Shown here one piece after another: positions 27,301 to 36,100 of a DNA stretch of 53,898 nt; the stretch's first letter is position 1; the number at the start of each line of letters is the position of its first letter. This DNA comes from Sphingobacteriia bacterium (GTDB lineage: Bacteria > Bacteroidota > Bacteroidia > Chitinophagales > Chitinophagaceae), in contig JAECQP010000021.1 of assembly GCA_015999745.1 (NCBI GenBank), positions 1 to 53,898 on the forward strand, in the 5' to 3' direction. The notes beneath the pieces were generated by a model. That model did no database searches. It was given only the letters and a program-made list of their open reading frames with translations, and was not told the DNA's origin. The position numbers and the translations under genes are program-made.

Positions 27301-27698
27301 TGCAGACATTTTGGAAAAACAGGGATGCATTGTTCAACCAGAAGTACAAAATCCTGGGCTTTATTGTGCTCCCGGATATATTACTTTTTAAATATATCAT
27401 GCCGGTTTTTGCACCATTTGCCGATCTGCTGATGCTGATAGGATTGCTCACCGGAAGTGCAGGTGAAATAGGTCTTTACTATGCCATTTTTATGTTCCTG
27501 GATATTGTGGTTGCGGCCCTCGCCTTTTACTACGAAAAGGAACCGGCCTGGAAGCTTGTTTGGCTGATTCCACAGCGGATTATTTACCGTTGGCTGCTCC
27601 TGATTGTATTGTTCCGGACACTGCGCAAAGCTGTTCAGGGGGAGCTGCAACATTGGGGTGTACTGAAAAGAACAGGAAATGTACAGGATGCCATCTAA
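24327..27698 (+). CDS. GH18-like / polysaccharide deacetylase / GT2 trimodular membrane protein
   Basis: 1123-residue inner-membrane fusion. After a TM helix (about 26-48) a GH18-like glycosidase domain spans about 110-420, with GVNIDLEEL as the DxxDxE-like catalytic strand and YLFLMAYDQH further on. A NodB deacetylase follows (about 490-690): LTFDDGPHP, ELSNHTFTHPN (metal His pair), FRAPY and ILLHDAG. A second TM (about 715-745) leads to a GT2 synthase: SIIVPAYGEE, VNDGSRD, CIDADTKL, AEDADLTVR and QRFRWTFG, then several C-terminal TM helices. The same three-part build is known for proteins thought to make, trim and deacetylate an extracellular beta-linked amino sugar polymer. The ATG at 24327 is chosen; AATATTTG 18 nt upstream may be the -7 box. 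It lies 41 nt before a transketolase half, which is probably unrelated. Confidence 0.92.
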   Translation: MAKEHNQIFQTSNPTRWQRFKWASRLLAFFLFIAVLAVVIAIRTAYMPNIPILQSSTFKKILESPETTDSIAKEYQGFRKFIDNKWARKNGAGQYEREDVIPVAGQFSSDLGVRAAFYVDWDPQAFFSLRRNISKINLVLPEWFFFDPEGDSMVVRREKRGYDLIKKARGLRVMPMLTNNINGNWNGNVIHRILNNKTKREKLINDLYRHIKSEGFAGVNIDLEELIEDDNSILSDFQKELYEKFHANGLLVSQDVMPFNEDYDYPTLSRYNDYLFLMAYDQHTSGTRPGAISSQKWIEAAVDQMAQHVPTEKIVLCIAGFGYDWPQGGEGTDVTYQQALSIAKENGSQITYDNDSYNLYFKYTDNARHVREVHFTDAATNFNTIRFSTEYGLAGTSLWRMGSEDSRLWDFYHLPLDKASAHQFNFEEFSRVKSSNDVDFMGEGEILDVISTPTPGKIRTELDTSWMLISEQFYDTLPSMFVVKQFGKSDAKKMVLTFDDGPHPKYTRQILDILDHYKVVANFFVVGIEAEKNIPLIKRIYNSGHELSNHTFTHPNMATVSKQRAFLEMDATRLLLEAVTGRSTIMFRAPYNADSRPETMEELVPVALSRTKNYLTIGENIDPLDWQAEEVKDFNADSIFNRVVRMKDNGNIILLHDAGGNRSATVEALPRIIEYFHKEGYTFTTVADLMGKTRDDVMPPVPNYKGNYLLQFNYFLAEAGYYFGKIFNAVFILFLVLGSIRLGALLVFSTLQRRKKKKEVTAGKADAGLVSIIVPAYGEEVNAVSSLQNLLRCDYPNFNIIFVNDGSRDKTLEHVTAAFNNHPKVTILDKPNGGKASALNYGIASTNAALVVCIDADTKLKPDAVSKLVQHFDNEDVGAVAGNVKVGNENNLITRWQGIEYITSQNIDRQAFGYFNGITVVPGAIGAFRKQAIKDAGGFTSDTLAEDADLTVRILRCNYIILNENNAVAMTEAPETMKMFMKQRFRWTFGVLQTFWKNRDALFNQKYKILGFIVLPDILLFKYIMPVFAPFADLLMLIGLLTGSAGEIGLYYAIFMFLDIVVAALAFYYEKEPAWKLVWLIPQRIIYRWLLLIVLFRTLRKAVQGELQHWGVLKRTGNVQDAI

Positions 27699-27739
27699 AA
27701 AACGCTTTACTTTGCATCACTTTAGCGAAAAAACATACT

Positions 27740-28702
27740 ATGAAACTGAAAGACATACAGGTACTGAATGAAAAGGAAACAAGGGGTGGATTTGGCGAAG
27801 GCATACACGAAATCGGCAAGGAAAACCCCAATGTAGTAGTACTTACTGCAGACCTGGCCGGTTCTTTGAAACTGGGGCCATTCATCAAAGATTTCCCGGA
27901 TCGTTTTGTACAGTGCGGTATTGCAGAAGCCAATATGATTGGAATTGCAGCTGGTATGACCATCGGGGGTAAAATTCCTTACACAACCACATTTGCCAAC
28001 TTCAGTACCGGTCGTGTATACGACCAGATTCGTCAAAGTGTAGCTTATAGTGATAAGCATGTAAAAATCTGCGCCTCTCATGCAGGACTTACACTGGGTG
28101 AAGACGGTGCTACGCACCAGATCCTGGAAGATATCGGATTAATGAAAATGTTACCGGGCATGACCGTGATCGTACCCTGCGATTTCAATCAGACAAAAGC
28201 GGCTACGAAGGCAATCGCAGCACACGAAGGCCCGGTATACCTGCGTTTCGGCAGACCCAAATGGCCTAATTTCACCAAGGAAGACGGAAGTGATTTTGTA
28301 ATCGGCAAGGCACAAAAATTAAGCGAAGGAACAGATGTTTCCATTTTTGCCTGCGGGCATATGGTTTGGAAAGCCATCGAAGCCGGAAGAATTCTTGAAG
28401 AAAAGGGCATCAGCGTTGAACTGATCAACTTACATACCATCAAACCATTAGACGAAGCAGCCATTATTACCTCCCTCTCCAAAACAAAATGTGCAGTTAC
28501 CGTAGAAGAGCACAATGTAATTGGGGGAATGGGAGATGCTGTAGCGCAGGTAGCTGCAAAAAATTGCCCTGTACCTATTGAATACATTGGTACCAAAGAT
28601 ACATTTGGTGAAAGTGGAAAGCCCACAGAATTACTGACCAAGTACGGTCTGGATACACCGTTCATTGTTGCAGCTGCAGAAAAAGCAATCTCCAGAAAAT
28701 AG
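27740..28702 (+). CDS. Transketolase, C-terminal subunit
   Basis: 320-residue protein corresponding to the pyrimidine-binding plus C-terminal domains of transketolase. The TPP-activating glutamate lies in QCGIAEANMIGIAAGMT; TTFANFSTGRVYDQIRQSVAY, SHAGLTLGEDGATHQ and YLRFGRPKWPNF are usual for this subunit, and TVEEHNVIGGMGDAVAQ is the C-terminal domain. Two-subunit transketolases are common in Bacteroidota, and the partner (the TPP-binding N-terminal subunit) is normally next door; here it is not in the window. The ATG at 27740 is chosen because it precedes the conserved start; an upstream frame would overlap the GT2 gene. It would work in the non-oxidative pentose phosphate pathway. A strong terminator follows. 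Confidence 0.93.
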   Translation: MKLKDIQVLNEKETRGGFGEGIHEIGKENPNVVVLTADLAGSLKLGPFIKDFPDRFVQCGIAEANMIGIAAGMTIGGKIPYTTTFANFSTGRVYDQIRQSVAYSDKHVKICASHAGLTLGEDGATHQILEDIGLMKMLPGMTVIVPCDFNQTKAATKAIAAHEGPVYLRFGRPKWPNFTKEDGSDFVIGKAQKLSEGTDVSIFACGHMVWKAIEAGRILEEKGISVELINLHTIKPLDEAAIITSLSKTKCAVTVEEHNVIGGMGDAVAQVAAKNCPVPIEYIGTKDTFGESGKPTELLTKYGLDTPFIVAAAEKAISRK

Positions 28703-28723
28703 TTTTTTTCATAATAAGTCTTC

Positions 28724-28754
28724 AAAAACCGCAACAATACTGTTGCGGTTTTTT
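28724..28754 (+). terminator. Intrinsic terminator after the transketolase gene
   Basis: AAAAACCGCAACA / TGTTGCGGTTTTT is a perfect 13-bp stem with a 4-nt loop and T-tail, 22 nt after the stop codon. The remaining 130 nt to the next ATG hold no frame I trust and no exact -7 box; TAACTTG at about 28800 is one T short. Confidence 0.9.
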
Positions 28755-28884
28755 ATTTACCTTACCTAACCTTTAACTACAGAAAAATCTTTAGAATTCA
28801 GTAACTTGTAAATGAAACAATATCCTTTTACGGCTGCTGCAAACAGTTGAGCCTCCCCCATTTTCTCAGCAAGGAAACTGTACA

Positions 28885-29196
28885 ATGAACATTACATTCA
28901 ACCATAAACAATTCAATAATCTTTTCCCGTTTCATATATTGATTGATCAAAATGGAAGAATTACCGGCTACGGAAAAACACTGGCCAAACTGGTTAATCT
29001 TCCTACCGGCGCTTTATTTTTTGATCAATTCAAAATAGTAAGGCCGGAAGGTGATATCCACCGGTTTGAACACCTGCTGCAACACATGGATCAGCTACTG
29101 GTCATTGAAATCAATCCGTCAAAGCGTATTCAACTAAAGGGGCAGTTTGAACTGTTGACCGATACAAAAGAGATTGTATTTGTAGGTTCTCCCTGA
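28885..29196 (+). CDS. N-terminal fragment of an HNOBA-type sensor kinase, ended by an in-frame TGA
   Basis: 103 codons that read as the first two thirds of an HNOBA (heme NO-binding associated, PAS-like) domain: NLFPFHILIDQNGRITGYG, then FFDQFKIVRPEGDI, then LKGQFELLTDTKEIVFVGSP. In soluble guanylate cyclases the matching stretch continues without a break (LKGQM ... SIMFLCSP ... LHD). Here a TGA at 29194-29196 follows the SP residues, and after it the same frame runs straight on into the next gene with FNSMEEV and VEDFAIHDPLIDLL, the rest of the HNOBA domain. The two frames are therefore one gene broken by one codon. In bacterial relatives I recall a Trp (TGG) at this place, so one G-to-A change would suffice. 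As a separate 103-residue protein it would probably not fold fully. Confidence 0.8.
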   Translation: MNITFNHKQFNNLFPFHILIDQNGRITGYGKTLAKLVNLPTGALFFDQFKIVRPEGDIHRFEHLLQHMDQLLVIEINPSKRIQLKGQFELLTDTKEIVFVGSP

Positions 29197-29205
29197 TTCA
29201 ACTCC

Positions 29206-32200
29206 ATGGAAGAGGTAAACGATCACAACCTCAGCGTAGAAGACTTTGCTATTCACGATCCTTTGATAGATCTGTTGTATGTACTGAGAACACAGGAAAA
29301 TATTACGGAAAAAGTGAAGAGCCTTTTATCTACGATCAACGCACAGCGCAAGGATCTGAAAAAGCTTTCTGCCATTGCAGAAGAGAGTACAAATGCTGTG
29401 ATTATTACGGATAAGGAGGGCAGAATAGACTGGGCCAATAAAGCGTTCACCAGAATCACCGGGTATACGCTGGAAGAGGCAAAGGGTAAGAAACCGGGAA
29501 ACATGTTACAGGGGCCGGACAGCAGCGGGGAAGCGATCGCTTACCTCAAGACCCAGATAAAAAACCAGCAGCCTTTTGTTTGTGAGCTGATCAACTATCA
29601 CAAAAGCGGGAAGCCCTACTGGATCAGGATAAACGGGCAGGTTTTGTTCGACCAGCATGGCGAACCTGCCGGTTTCTTTGCAGTGGAGGAAGATATCTCC
29701 GATGAAAAAGAACAGGACCGAAAGCTAAAAGCTTATGATGAACGTTTCAGAAAAGCGTTGGAGAAAATCGGAGACAATGTATGGCAACACAATTATCAAA
29801 CAGGGGTCACAGAGTTCTCCCACAATAATGCAGAGCTCAGGGATTTTCTTAACCTTAACAGAGGACAAGATGGTTTATGGTTGCTGAATGTTCACCCGGA
29901 TGATAAGGCAATTTTGCGGGAAAATGACCGGAAATACGATAATGGGCTGATTGATCACCACAGCATTGAATACCGTATAGTTAACTCAAAAGGAGAAACC
30001 CGCTGGGTAATGGACAGGGGTGTTATTACTGAAACAGACAGCAATGGTAAGGCAATCCGGATCACGGGAACACATACGGATATCACCAAACTGAAAGAAG
30101 CAGAATCTGCATTTGAATCTCAAAGGAGTTTTTATGAAAGCATCCTGAATAGTATCCCAATGGATATAGCTGTGTTTAACAACACACATCACTACCTGTT
30201 TATCAATCCGGTTGCCATCAGGGATCCTGAATTGCGGAAATGGATGATTGCGAAAAGGGATGAAGACTATTGTGTTTACAGAAACCGCCCGCTGAGGATT
30301 GCAGAAGACCGAAGGGCCTTTTTTAATAAAGTGATGGAGTCAAAGCGCCTGCAGTCGAGGGAAGAAATGTTGCCCCAACCGGATGGCAGTAAGAAATACT
30401 TCATCCGGAATATGCATCCGGTGTTGGACGAAAAAAACGAAGTAAAACTGGTCATTGCTTACGGCCTGAATATAACCGACCGGAAAATCATAGAAGAACA
30501 ACTTCAGCTTAACGAAAAGCGGTACAGGGATCTGTTTAATTACAGCCAGGCATTGATTTGCACACACGATATAACCGGAAACATACTTTCGGTTAATCCG
30601 GCTATCTGTACTGCGTTGGGTTACATGCAGGAAGAGCTTATCGGAAAGAATATTAAGGATTTTGTTCCCGCAACAAGAAGAGATCAGTTCGATGGTACCT
30701 ACCTGAAAGAAGTGATTGAGTCTGGTAAAGCGGAGGGCGTATTTATAGTAGTCAGTAAAAGCGGAAAAGAGATCTACCTGCTCTTCCAGAACTATAAAGT
30801 GGAGGAAGAAGGAGCTACACCTTACATAATCGGATTTTCCCAGGATGTTACCAAACGCGTGGAAGCAGAAAGGGAATTGATCAAGGCCAAAGAGGCTACG
30901 GAAAAAGCAAGTAAGGTGAAGGAGATTTTCCTGGCTAATATCAGCCATGAAATCCGCACCCCAATGAATGGCATCATAGGCATTGGCGGCTTACTGCTTA
31001 AAACCAACCTGAGTCCCAAACAAGCCGACTATACCAAGCTGATACTGGAATCGGGCAATAACCTGCTGCATATTGTAAACGATGTGCTGGATCTCACTAA
31101 AATTGAATCCGGTAAAATTGAATTGGAACATATTCCTTTTGATCTTGCGCATAAGATCAATGTAACGATCAGTACCTTTACTTTCAAAGTGGAAGAAAAA
31201 GGGCTGAAGCTTTATTTCATCAATAAACTGGCCCCGGATACAGTACTGGTGGGAGATCCGTTCAGGCTGGGGCAGGTGCTCAACAACCTGATCGGAAATG
31301 CCGTTAAGTTTACGGAGAAGGGAAGTATAGAAGTCTGCGCAGAACAGGTCAGTGATGATCCCAGGCAATCACTGTTTGAGTTCAGGGTAAAAGATACCGG
31401 TATCGGTATTGCCGGGGATCAGCTTCCATTGATATTCGACGAGTTTGTGCAGGCGTCAACCGATACCAGCCGTAAATATGGAGGAACAGGGCTCGGCTTG
31501 TCTATCTCAAAGAACCTGGTTCAATTGCAGGGCGGTACAATCCGTGTAGAAAGTACACAGGATGTGGGTACTACTTTTATTGTAACCCTTCCCTATCAGA
31601 AGGGCGACAAATCGATGCTAAAGCCCGCATATTCCGAAATCCGTGTAACCGATACCATGGATAAAAAACGAATCCTGGTTGCCGAAGATGTAATCATTAA
31701 TCAGATTATTGTAAAACAGATTCTGGAAGATTGGGGGCACGATGTAGTGATAGTAGAAAACGGCCAGGAAGCGATTGATCAGCTGAAAAGAAAGGATTTT
31801 GATCTCATATTGATGGATATTCATATGCCTGTAACAGATGGTTATGAAGCAACACAGATCATCCGGAAAATGAGTGATAGTGCCAAAGCATCCATACCCA
31901 TTGTTGCATTAACTGCCAATGCTTTTAAAAACGAAATTGACCGTTTTTCCGAGGCGGGTTTTAATGATTACATCACCAAACCTTTCACCGAACAAAAACT
32001 GTTTCGTTGCATGGTAAATTTGCTACAACCAGATGTTCAGCCTGCCGGGGCCGAAAAGGAAAAAACAACGATTCGGTCGTTGGAAACGGCGAAGCCTTCG
32101 GAAAAACTTTATGATGTTACAGGTTTGGTGGGCGCCGATCCGGATGAAAACGATCGCGGGTTCATCCGCGAAATAGCTTCTGTATTTGTAAAAAATACCA

Positions 32201-32451
32201 GGATAGATCTTACAGCACTCCGCAAAGCGGTTGCAGCCAACAGTATCAATGATGTTTACCAGATCAGTCACCGGATGAAATCTTCCATTTACAACCTGGG
32301 CATCAAAGAGATATTCAAAATAATTGAGTGTATAGAATTTTACGCAAAGAGCAAGGAAGAAACAGAAAAAATACCTGCACTCACTGAGGAACTGGCCAAC
32401 TACCTCGATAAGGTATTTGTTCAGATCAGCCAGGATTATGAACTTACATAA
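29206..32451 (+). CDS. Multi-PAS hybrid histidine kinase with receiver and HPt (3' part of a TGA-split gene)
   Basis: 1081-residue hybrid kinase with no TM helix. Order: rest of an HNOBA domain (1-30), coiled coil (about 30-55), PAS with VIITDKEGRIDWANKAFTRITGYT (about 65-175), PAS with NVWQHNYQTG (about 180-300), PAS with MDIAVFNNTHHYLFINPVAI (about 305-425), PAS with LICTHDITGNILSVNPAIC (about 435-555), HisKA with FLANISHEIRTPMNG (about 580), HATPase with NLIGNAVKFTEKG and GGTGLGLSI, receiver with LILMDIHMPVTDGYEA (about 875) and an HPt domain with ISHRMKSS (about 1025). A multistep phosphorelay inside one protein. It shares frame and domain continuity with the 103-codon frame upstream, from which a single TGA separates it. 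The ATG at 29206 may be only an internal Met. Tail-to-tail with pdxH. Confidence 0.92.
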   Translation: MEEVNDHNLSVEDFAIHDPLIDLLYVLRTQENITEKVKSLLSTINAQRKDLKKLSAIAEESTNAVIITDKEGRIDWANKAFTRITGYTLEEAKGKKPGNMLQGPDSSGEAIAYLKTQIKNQQPFVCELINYHKSGKPYWIRINGQVLFDQHGEPAGFFAVEEDISDEKEQDRKLKAYDERFRKALEKIGDNVWQHNYQTGVTEFSHNNAELRDFLNLNRGQDGLWLLNVHPDDKAILRENDRKYDNGLIDHHSIEYRIVNSKGETRWVMDRGVITETDSNGKAIRITGTHTDITKLKEAESAFESQRSFYESILNSIPMDIAVFNNTHHYLFINPVAIRDPELRKWMIAKRDEDYCVYRNRPLRIAEDRRAFFNKVMESKRLQSREEMLPQPDGSKKYFIRNMHPVLDEKNEVKLVIAYGLNITDRKIIEEQLQLNEKRYRDLFNYSQALICTHDITGNILSVNPAICTALGYMQEELIGKNIKDFVPATRRDQFDGTYLKEVIESGKAEGVFIVVSKSGKEIYLLFQNYKVEEEGATPYIIGFSQDVTKRVEAERELIKAKEATEKASKVKEIFLANISHEIRTPMNGIIGIGGLLLKTNLSPKQADYTKLILESGNNLLHIVNDVLDLTKIESGKIELEHIPFDLAHKINVTISTFTFKVEEKGLKLYFINKLAPDTVLVGDPFRLGQVLNNLIGNAVKFTEKGSIEVCAEQVSDDPRQSLFEFRVKDTGIGIAGDQLPLIFDEFVQASTDTSRKYGGTGLGLSISKNLVQLQGGTIRVESTQDVGTTFIVTLPYQKGDKSMLKPAYSEIRVTDTMDKKRILVAEDVIINQIIVKQILEDWGHDVVIVENGQEAIDQLKRKDFDLILMDIHMPVTDGYEATQIIRKMSDSAKASIPIVALTANAFKNEIDRFSEAGFNDYITKPFTEQKLFRCMVNLLQPDVQPAGAEKEKTTIRSLETAKPSEKLYDVTGLVGADPDENDRGFIREIASVFVKNTRIDLTALRKAVAANSINDVYQISHRMKSSIYNLGIKEIFKIIECIEFYAKSKEETEKIPALTEELANYLDKVFVQISQDYELT

Positions 32452-32462
32452 AGAAGGGTGAT

Positions 32463-33110
32463 CTATGGTGCAAGGCGTTCGCGCTTCCATTGCTGACCGG
32501 GCTGCAATGTATATTGCAGGCGGTCGTGCAGGCGACTGGCTCTACCCTGCCAGAACTCAAAGCTTTCCGGAATCACGATGTAACCACCCCAATGTTCAGG
32601 ACGGGGCACCTGGTTTTCGTCGGGATACTGCTCAGTTATTTTTTTGAAATTATCTTCCAGAAATTGCCTGCCAGGAATCACCTGGCTCTGTGGCGAAACC
32701 CAGGCGCCGATCCTGCTTCCCGGAGGGCGGGAATGGAAATACGCATCACTGTCTGCAGCAGCAATTTTTTGAGCAATTCCTTCAATCCTGATCTGGCGCT
32801 CCAGTTCCTTCCAGAAAAAGAGCAATGCAACATGCTGATTTGCTGCTATCTCCTGTCCTTTGGCGCTGGAATAATTGGTAAAGAACACAAACCCTTCGTG
32901 CGTGTATCCCTTCAATAATACGATCCTCGCTGAAGCTCTGCCCGCGGTATTCACTGTTGCAAGGGTCATGGCATTCACTTCATCAATTTCGGCACTGGTG
33001 ACTTCTTCCCACCAGGAAGTAAACTGCTCGAAAGGATTAACGGACGCGTCTGCTTCGTCGAAGGATTTCAGCATATAATCGCGCCGGATATCGGCTATTG
33101 AACTGGACAT
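32463..33110 (-). CDS. pdxH: Pyridoxamine 5'-phosphate oxidase
   Basis: 215-residue FMN enzyme that makes pyridoxal 5'-phosphate. Typical blocks: NPFEQFTSWWEE, NAMTLATVNTAGRASARIVLLKGY (FMN and substrate binding), FFTNYSSAKG, WKELERQIRIEG, FHSRPPGSRIGAWVSPQS and the C-terminal WQGRASRLHDR with the PLP-contacting Arg and His. The start ATG at 33110 is preferred over a GTG two codons upstream; a perfect -7 box lies 14 nt before it. Convergent with the hybrid kinase gene and followed upstream by the RND operon on the same strand, but with its own promoter. Confidence 0.96.
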   Translation of the reverse strand: MSSSIADIRRDYMLKSFDEADASVNPFEQFTSWWEEVTSAEIDEVNAMTLATVNTAGRASARIVLLKGYTHEGFVFFTNYSSAKGQEIAANQHVALLFFWKELERQIRIEGIAQKIAAADSDAYFHSRPPGSRIGAWVSPQSQVIPGRQFLEDNFKKITEQYPDENQVPRPEHWGGYIVIPESFEFWQGRASRLHDRLQYTLQPGQQWKRERLAP

Positions 33111-33124
33111 ACGCACTTTTTTTG

Positions 33125-33132
33125 CAAAGTTA
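33125..33132 (-). promoter_or_regulatory. -7 box of pdxH
   Basis: On the minus strand this reads TAACTTTG, an exact TAnnTTTG match 14 nt before the ATG at 33110. It sits only 17 nt after the stop codon of the RND permease gene. Confidence 0.65.
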
Positions 33133-33148
33133 GCCGTATTTCAGTAGA

Positions 33149-36100
33149 TTATTCTGTTATATCCATCTTACTCATCTCATGCTTACTGGAGATATAGGTA
33201 TATACCGCCGGAATAACCAGCAGGGTCAGCAATAAGGAAAACAGAATACCACCCACAATAACAATACCCAATGGAATACGGCTGGTGGCAGCGGCCCCGA
33301 TGCTCAATGCAATAGGCAATGCACCTAATGCAGTAGCAAGACTGGTCATCAGGATCGGGCGCAATCGTTGCGTAGACGCTTCAATCACCGCTTCCATTTT
33401 TGGAAGGCCGATTTCTCTTTTCTGATTGGCAAATTCCACAATCAGGATGCCATTCTTGGTTACCAGGCCAATCAGCATGATCATACCAATCTGAGAAAAT
33501 ATATTGATGGTTTGATCAAAGAGCCACAAACAGAGTAATGCGCCGGCCAGCGCCAGCGGTACCGTAAGCATAATAGTGAAAGGATCCTTAAAGCTTTCAA
33601 ACTGGGCGGCCAATACCAGGTAAATCAGCACCAGGGCCAACCCAAATGCGAAACTGGTATTAGAGGAACTTTCTGCATAATCCCTGGAAGGTCCGTTCAA
33701 TGCGGTTTTAAAACTTTCATCCAGCAAACGCTGTGAAATGGCTTCCATGGCTTTAACCCCATCCCCGATGGTTTTGCCCTCAGCCAGTGACGCAGAAATA
33801 GTGGCGGCCTTGAAACGATTGTAATGATATAAGGTAGGCGGATTGGAACTTTCTTCCAGTTTTACAACAGCACTCAATGGAATTCTTTCTCCGCGGTTAT
33901 TTCTCACATACAGTTTTTCAATGTCGGCCGGCTTTTGCCTTTCTCCGTATTCTACCTGCGAAATCACCTGGTACTGTTTACCATTCATGATGAAATAAGC
34001 CAGCCTTCTTCCGCTGAATGCACTGGAAACAACATCCGCCACATCTGCAGTAGATAAGCCAAGGTCCTTTGCCTTAATGCGATCAATCGTAATCTGCAAT
34101 TCAGGTTTATTGAATTTCAGGTTCACGTCTACATTCTGGAAAGTTTTATCTTTTCTGGCTTCTTCCAGGAATTTCGGAATAATCGATTTAATTTTTTCAA
34201 AATCAAGGTTTTGCAGAATGTACTGAACCGGAAGTGACCCCCTTGATCCCAAACCCACAGAAATGGTTTGTTCTTCTACCGGAAATATCCGGGCATTATT
34301 GATCTGGTTTAATTTCTTACCAATTTCTTTGGCAATTTCTGACTGGCTGCGGTCCCGCTGATCAGGCTCCACCAGCCTGATCCTCGCAGTACCTGAATTG
34401 ACGCCGCCCGAACCTCCAAAGCCCGGAACAGCAGCAAATACAAACGATTTTTCAGGAATGGAATCCATCAGGTAGCCCAGTAATTTATCGCCGGTTTCCA
34501 CCATATATTGATAACTGGATCCTTCCGGTCCGGTCATCTGAAAGCGGATACTGCTTCTGTCTTCCAGCGGGGCCAGTTCACTTTGCAGGTCCTTGCCTAT
34601 AAAAATGATTCCCACCAGGCAGGTAGCAATAATCACCCATGCCATCCAGCGAACCCGCAGAAAAGCGGTGAGTAATTTTCTATAACCCGACTCCATGCCA
34701 CTGAAGAAAGGTTCTGTCATTACATAAAACTTACCATGCCCCGCATTCTTTCTATTCAGTACCACATTCAACACCGGAGTGATGGTTAATGAAACAAATG
34801 CCGAGATCAGTACGGCGGAGGCCACTACAATACCAAACTCACGGAACAGGCTTCCTACAAAACCCTGCAGGAAAATGACCGGCAGGAACACTACGGCCAG
34901 TGTAATAGAGGTAGAGATTACCGCAAAGAAAATTTCCTTACTGCCTTCCAATGCCGCTTTCCTTATCGGAAGCCCCCCTTCCAATTTCCGGAATATATTT
35001 TCCGTGACCACAATTCCGTCATCCACCACCAGACCGGTTGCCAATACAATACCCAGCAGGGTCAGCACATTCACCGAGAAGCCTGCAATATACATGATGA
35101 AAAAAGTAGCAATCAGTGAAATCGGAATATCAATCAGCGGACGAATTGCAATCAGCCAGTTACGGAAGAAGAAGAAGATCACCAGTACCACCAGTGAAAA
35201 AGAAATCAATAAGGTTTCTTCTACCTCTTTAATGGAGTTCCTTACATTTTGTGTCTGATCAATAAGGGTGGTTAATTTAAAATCTCCTTTCTCCGATTTC
35301 TGAATGTCGGCCAGGCGTTTATAAAACTCATCGGCAATTTTAATATAGTTGGCTCCCGGTTGGGGAATAATGGCCATACCTACTGCATTCACCCCGTTCA
35401 ATCTCCAGCTGAACTCATACTGTTCAGGGCCAATTTCCACTTTGGCGATATCAGACAACCGCACGATACCGGTCGCATCCTGGCGGATGATCAGGTTCCT
35501 GAAATCTTCTTCCGAAGTTAAGCGACCCAGTGCGCGGATGGTGAGTTCTGTATTATCTCCATAAATTTTACCGGAAGGAATTTCAACGTTCTCTGTATTC
35601 AACGCAGTACGGATGTCACTAAAAGCAATATTGAATGCATTCATTTTATCCGGATTGATCCAAAGCCGCATGGAAGGGCGTTTTTGTCCGAATATATTTA
35701 CTGCACTTACTTCAGGTATGGTTTGCAGCCTCTCCTGCAATACGTTTTCTGCATATTCACTTAACTCCAGCAAGCCCTTGGTTCCACTTTGTACCGCCAG
35801 CATAATAATGAAATCGCTGTTGGCGTCGGACTTACTTACAACAGGGGGCGCATCTACATCCTGCGGAAGATTTCTTACCGCCTGGCTCACTTTATCCCGC
35901 ACATCATTGGCGGCGGCCTCCAGATCTTCATCAATATTGAATTCTACGGTAATATTACTGGCGCCATTTGAACTGGAAGAGGAAATACTCCGGATACCGG
36001 GAATCCCGTTGATGGATTTTTCCAGCGGTTCGGTAATCTGGCTCTCAATGATATCTGCATTCGCTCCCGCATAAGAGGTCCTTACGTTTACGACAGGCGG

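Noticed and set aside
29194..29196. TGA in the HNOBA kinase read as selenocysteine, since selD is present
   Set aside because: Homologues have no Cys at this place that I know of, no selB/selC or SECIS-like hairpin is visible directly downstream, and the domain logic needs only one ordinary residue. A nonsense change is simpler.
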